From assembly GCA_041743425.1 (NCBI GenBank), contig JBGTMS010000125.1:1-26476 (forward strand): 26,476 nucleotides of DNA. The letters are read 5' to 3'. Shown here in pieces: positions 23,512 through 26,476 of this stretch. Every line of letters starts with the position of its first letter. Position 1 is the first letter of the stretch. This DNA is from JTS-RE37 sp041743425 (lineage in GTDB: Bacteria > Bacteroidota > Bacteroidia > Flavobacteriales > Flavobacteriaceae). The notes below the pieces were generated by a model. That model did no database searches, was not told where the DNA came from, and saw only the letters and a program-made list of their open reading frames with translations. The translations under genes and the position numbers were made by a program.

Positions 23512-24657
23512 ATGAAGGCCATGTACTTGAAATGTGCACTGATTTTTTCCTTTTTCTCTCTGTCTCATACCTATGCCCAGATAGATATATCCCTTTTGGG
23601 AACACTGCCTGATGAGGTTATGGAAACCTCAGGTCTTATTTATTTTAGTAACAGACTTATCACCCACAATGATTCCGGTAATTCTGCTCAATTGTTTGAG
23701 ATCGATACCTTATCTCTCAGTGTTAACAGAACGGTTACGGTTACCAATGCCACTAATATTGATTGGGAAGACATCACTCAGGATGATTCTTATATCTACA
23801 TCGCAGATACAGGGAATTTTTCCGGAGACAGGACAGATTTGGTAATCTACAGAATTGCCAAAATCGATTTTCTGGCATCGGATACAGTTACCGCTGATCG
23901 AATTACCTTCAGCTATGAGGATCAGACGGACTTTACCTCTTCAACGGAGAGTGATTGGGATGCCGAGGCCTTGGTGAGCGTCGGAAACCACTTAATAGTT
24001 TTCACCAAGGAGTGGAAGCGCCAGGGAACCACAGCCTACTCGATATCAAAAGATCCTGGTGACTGGGTTGCAGAACGAGTGGCTTACTTTGATTCGGCAG
24101 GTCTGATAACAGGCGGTACAGTGCAAATTGAACCGACCGGCCTTCAGCTGATAGGGTACTCCAGACAGTTACAACCTTTTCTCCTCCAAATTCCGCTTAG
24201 TGGCCCTGATTTGATTTTGTCCGATGACTTTGTTAAGCTGAACATGGGCACTTTTTTTGCTCAGACAGAGGCAATTACATATATTGATTCTAACCGTTAC
24301 TTTATTTCCTCCGAGTTTTTCTCTAACCCCAATCCGGCAGTGATTTTTGAGTCTTCCCTCTATAGAGTGACCCTACCATCCGTCCCGGACGAAGAAGAAC
24401 CGCCTACCGAAAAGGAGGATTTTGATTTCCGCCTTTTCAGAGAATTTAATTCCACTCAGCTTCATTACGATCTGAACCTTCCAAATGAGATATTTGGACG
24501 CGCTATCTTTGATGCCAACGGACGCATGATCAGGTATACACATGGTTCTGAGATTGATGACGATATGATTGAAATTGAAGGACTGAGATCCGCGGTTTAT
24601 TATCTTACTTTTTATCTAAATGGCAAGACATTGTCACGCCCTTTTATTGTAAATTAA
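23512..24657 (+). CDS. Secreted protein with T9SS-type C-terminal sorting-like domain
   Basis: Exported protein of about 381 residues. A signal peptide (about 1-24, ending SHTYAQ) precedes a beta-rich body with repeats of strand-turn motifs such as LITHNDSGNSAQLFEID, DWEDITQDDSYIYIADTGNFS and SDWDAEALVSVGNHL, which suggests a beta-propeller-like fold; the spaced IYxAD/T patterns support this. A linker rich in Glu and Pro (VPDEEEPPTEKEDF) is followed by about 75 residues resembling a type IX secretion sorting domain: AIFDANGRMIRYTHGSEI, IEGLRSAVYYLTFYLNGK and RPFIVN. ATG 23512 is chosen; a TTG at 23500 is also possible. It is divergent from the SRPBCC operon. No enzymatic motif is visible. Confidence 0.75.
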   Translation: MKAMYLKCALIFSFFSLSHTYAQIDISLLGTLPDEVMETSGLIYFSNRLITHNDSGNSAQLFEIDTLSLSVNRTVTVTNATNIDWEDITQDDSYIYIADTGNFSGDRTDLVIYRIAKIDFLASDTVTADRITFSYEDQTDFTSSTESDWDAEALVSVGNHLIVFTKEWKRQGTTAYSISKDPGDWVAERVAYFDSAGLITGGTVQIEPTGLQLIGYSRQLQPFLLQIPLSGPDLILSDDFVKLNMGTFFAQTEAITYIDSNRYFISSEFFSNPNPAVIFESSLYRVTLPSVPDEEEPPTEKEDFDFRLFREFNSTQLHYDLNLPNEIFGRAIFDANGRMIRYTHGSEIDDDMIEIEGLRSAVYYLTFYLNGKTLSRPFIVN

Positions 24658-24714
24658 GGCCGTGGAAGTTGCATTTTTAGGGATTCCTTAACAAATATGA
24701 GATTACAATATCGC

Positions 24715-24722
24715 TAGTTTTG
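24715..24722 (+). promoter_or_regulatory. Candidate -7 promoter element for the DUF2911 gene
   Basis: TAGTTTTG fully matches TAnnTTTG, 24 bases before ATG 24747. No clear -33 TTTG lies 19 bases upstream. Confidence 0.4.
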
Positions 24723-24746
24723 CTGGAACACTTAAACCATCAGAAA

Positions 24747-25598
24747 ATGAAAAAATTAATTACCCTGATTTGTGTTATTGTACTGACGTTCTCAGTACAA
24801 TCCCAGATCGTTACCCCGGCACCTAGTCCCGCAGCTGAAGTGAAGCAAACTGTTGGCCTGACTGAAGTGGCCGTAACCTATTCCCGACCTTCCATGAGAG
24901 GAAGGACCATTTTTGGGGATCTCGTACCTTATGATCAACTCTGGAGAACAGGTGCCAACGCGCACACAATCGTTTCTTTCAGCGAGGATGTAATTATAGC
25001 CGGTAGCGATCTTAAAGCAGGCTCCTATGCCCTTTTCACAAAACCAGGGCAGGCAGCCTGGGAAGTGTATTTTTATACAGAGACAGAGGGGGGTGGTACT
25101 CCGGAGAATTGGGACGAATCAAAGGTTGCCGCCAAAACATCGATTGAAGTTTATCCGATCCCAATGGATATCGAGACTTTTACAATAACAATTGATGATG
25201 TTACCAGCAACGGGGCTGTTATCGGGTTACTATGGGAAAAAACCTATGTGGGGATTCCCTTTGAAGTACATACAGACAAGGCGGTAGTCGCTTCTATTGA
25301 GTCTACTCTTAATGGCGCTGCTGCGAAGGCAGAGGACTATTACAGCGCTGCTTCCTACTATTACAGTGAAGATAAAGATATCAATCAGTCCAAGACCTGG
25401 ATGGACAAAGCGATGTCAATGACTGATAAACCCGCTTTTTGGCAGTTGCGTCAGCAATCTCTGATATATGCCAAAGCAGGGGATAAAAAGGGAGCGATCG
25501 AATTGGCGAAAAAATCTCTTGCAGCCTCGGAGGCAGCAAAAAATAACGATTATATTAAGATGAATAAGGACTCCCTGAAGGAATGGGGTGCCATGTAA
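24747..25598 (+). CDS. DUF2911 domain protein, exported
   Basis: Protein of 283 residues. A signal peptide (MKKLITLICVIVLTFSVQS) is followed by the DUF2911 domain (about 25-170) with VTYSRPSMRGRTIFGDLVPYDQLWRTGANAHT, the family's diagnostic stretch, then SFSEDVIIAGSDLKAGSYALFT and TITIDDVTSNGAVIGLLWEKTYVGIPF. A C-terminal helical tail (about 195-283) looks like one or two TPR-like helix pairs (AAKAEDYYSAASYYYSEDKDINQSK, then AGDKKGAIELAKKSLA). DUF2911 is found mainly in Bacteroidota and its function is unknown. ATG 24747 fits the signal peptide better than the TTG-like upstream open frame at 24720. A strong terminator follows. Confidence 0.93.
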   Translation: MKKLITLICVIVLTFSVQSQIVTPAPSPAAEVKQTVGLTEVAVTYSRPSMRGRTIFGDLVPYDQLWRTGANAHTIVSFSEDVIIAGSDLKAGSYALFTKPGQAAWEVYFYTETEGGGTPENWDESKVAAKTSIEVYPIPMDIETFTITIDDVTSNGAVIGLLWEKTYVGIPFEVHTDKAVVASIESTLNGAAAKAEDYYSAASYYYSEDKDINQSKTWMDKAMSMTDKPAFWQLRQQSLIYAKAGDKKGAIELAKKSLAASEAAKNNDYIKMNKDSLKEWGAM

Positions 25599-25617
25599 TG
25601 ATCAGATAATATTATCT

Positions 25618-25644
25618 AAAAACCCGGAATCTCCGGGTTTTTTT
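25618..25644. terminator. Bidirectional Rho-independent terminator
   Basis: AAAAACCCGG (25618-25627), loop AATCT and CCGGGTTTTT (25633-25642) form a 10-bp stem with a T tail on the plus strand and a T run on the minus strand. It serves the DUF2911 gene and the convergent symporter gene, whose stop at 25643 lies in its tail. Confidence 0.9.
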
Positions 25645-26476
25645 ATACCCTGATGTGGGGTCCCTTTAACATTCTGTCAAAGCCTTCAAGAAGACAGGCA
25701 ATTACAATGACCAGGGAACATCCGAATACGTTCAGCCACAGATAAGACATCCAGTCGAAGTACCAGCCGAAAATAACGATAAATTGGGTGATGATGGCCG
25801 CGAAAAAAACGGAGTTACCCCGTATGAATTTAAAGAAGAAGGCCAGCAGAAAAATTCCCAGAACGTTGCCATAGAAGATAGATCCAATGATGTTCACCAG
25901 TTGAATCAGATTATCAAACAGACTGGCGAAACAGGCGACTCCGATGGCGATGATTCCCCATAAAAGCGTAAATCCTCTTGAAGCCTTGAGATAATGGCTG
26001 GGAGTGAATTCCCCCTTCTTATTACGTTTGTAAAGATCAAGGGCACTAATCGTACCCAGAGCATTTAATTCTGAAGCTGTGGAGGACATGGCAGCGGAAA
26101 GGATGACGGCCAGCAACAATCCGACAAGTCCTTTTGGAAGATAGTTGAGTATGAAGTGAATGAATACATAATCCTTATCGTTGGTTTCCACAGCACTATC
26201 AGATTTTGATATCAGTGTCCGCGCCGCTTCCCGATTACTTTTTTCCTTTTCATTGATCGATATGATCCGCTGCTTGGCTTCAATAGTGGTGGCGTACTCC
26301 TTAAGTTCCAAAGCAGCAGAGAATTTATCCTGTGCCATCTTCTTTTCCGTCTGCAGCTCCTCATGACCCCGCTGAAGGATCTCATAATCCTCTGCGTAAG
26401 GTGATTGCAGCACAGCGGTGGTAGCGGCGGGGTTAAAATTCAAGGGAGAAGGGTTATACTGGTAGAATACAAAAAC
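25643..26476 (-). CDS. Sodium:solute symporter family protein, C-terminal part (partial)
   Basis: Open frame continuing to the right edge (278 codons visible). The N-terminal visible part is a soluble, charged loop of about 95 residues (LNFNPAATTAVLQSPYAEDYE..., EELQTEKKMAQDKF), followed by membrane helices: PKGLVGLLLAVILSAAMSSTASELNALGTISALDLYK, a core helix of the SSF family, then about four further helices ending CLLEGFDRMLKGPHIRV. SSF transporters import sugars, amino acids, sialic acid or vitamins with Na+. The AMSSTASELNALGT segment corresponds to the conserved helix with Na+-binding Ser/Thr residues. Substrate is not readable from the visible part. Confidence 0.85.
   Translation of the reverse strand, partial: VFVFYQYNPSPLNFNPAATTAVLQSPYAEDYEILQRGHEELQTEKKMAQDKFSAALELKEYATTIEAKQRIISINEKEKSNREAARTLISKSDSAVETNDKDYVFIHFILNYLPKGLVGLLLAVILSAAMSSTASELNALGTISALDLYKRNKKGEFTPSHYLKASRGFTLLWGIIAIGVACFASLFDNLIQLVNIIGSIFYGNVLGIFLLAFFFKFIRGNSVFFAAIITQFIVIFGWYFDWMSYLWLNVFGCSLVIVIACLLEGFDRMLKGPHIRV

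Noticed and set aside
1..26476. CRISPR array, insertion sequence, prophage, toxin-antitoxin or defence island
   Set aside because: No regularly spaced repeats, transposase or integrase motifs, terminal inverted repeats or recognised defence domains were seen on either strand.

Overview
This window reads as core chromosome of a marine-type Flavobacteriia (Bacteroidota). The support is threefold. First, it carries lineage-typical proteins (DUF4290, START-like, DUF2911, pirin and SLC13-RCK types, and a MurA with Asp at the catalytic Cys position). Second, -7 promoter elements of the Bacteroidota form TAnnTTTG recur in front of genes, and the HU promoter matches TTG-N19-TAnnTTTG. Third, AGGAGG-like ribosome sites are nearly absent. 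I cannot name the genus. I see no phage, insertion sequence, CRISPR array or defence island.

Layout. 1-2305: the first 28 codons of a sensor kinase and its OmpR-type response regulator (minus strand), divergent from a PepSY-like periplasmic protein, a GNRA-loop terminator and a DUF2490-type outer-membrane protein. 2489-5058: an MgtC/SapB membrane protein without a normal start codon, a DUF2945 protein, a classical SDR, a broken small secreted protein and a DUF1772 membrane protein. 5417-7391: an SLC13 permease with cytoplasmic RCK_C domains, and a tRNA-Met.

7600-15856 is a housekeeping block: START-like protein, class IV aminotransferase, YqgE/AlgH, HU, an operon AAA_28 ATPase-recQ-fmt (coupled by an ATGA overlap and a TAAATG junction), DUF493, DUF4290 and murA.

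15891-23333 is a long run of minus-strand genes. In transcription order these are SRPBCC protein, SDR without the catalytic Tyr, photolyase (a tight light/DNA-repair operon), a frameshifted DUF1801 gene, an exported M20 peptidase, an Fe-S fusion (Fer4_19 plus CDGSH), a TMEM175-like channel, an exported VOC protein and pirin. 23512-26476: a secreted protein with a T9SS-like tail, a DUF2911 protein, a bidirectional terminator, and the C-terminal part of a sodium:solute symporter running off the right edge.

No clear new multi-gene system is present. The observations most worth checking are the out-of-frame MgtC gene with a perfect U UUA AAA slippery heptamer at the junction, the Tyr-less SDR inside the photolyase operon and the inverted repeat in that operon's promoter, a terminator and promoter packed into 33 bases before an aminotransferase gene, and a set of three genes each broken by a single-base frame change.
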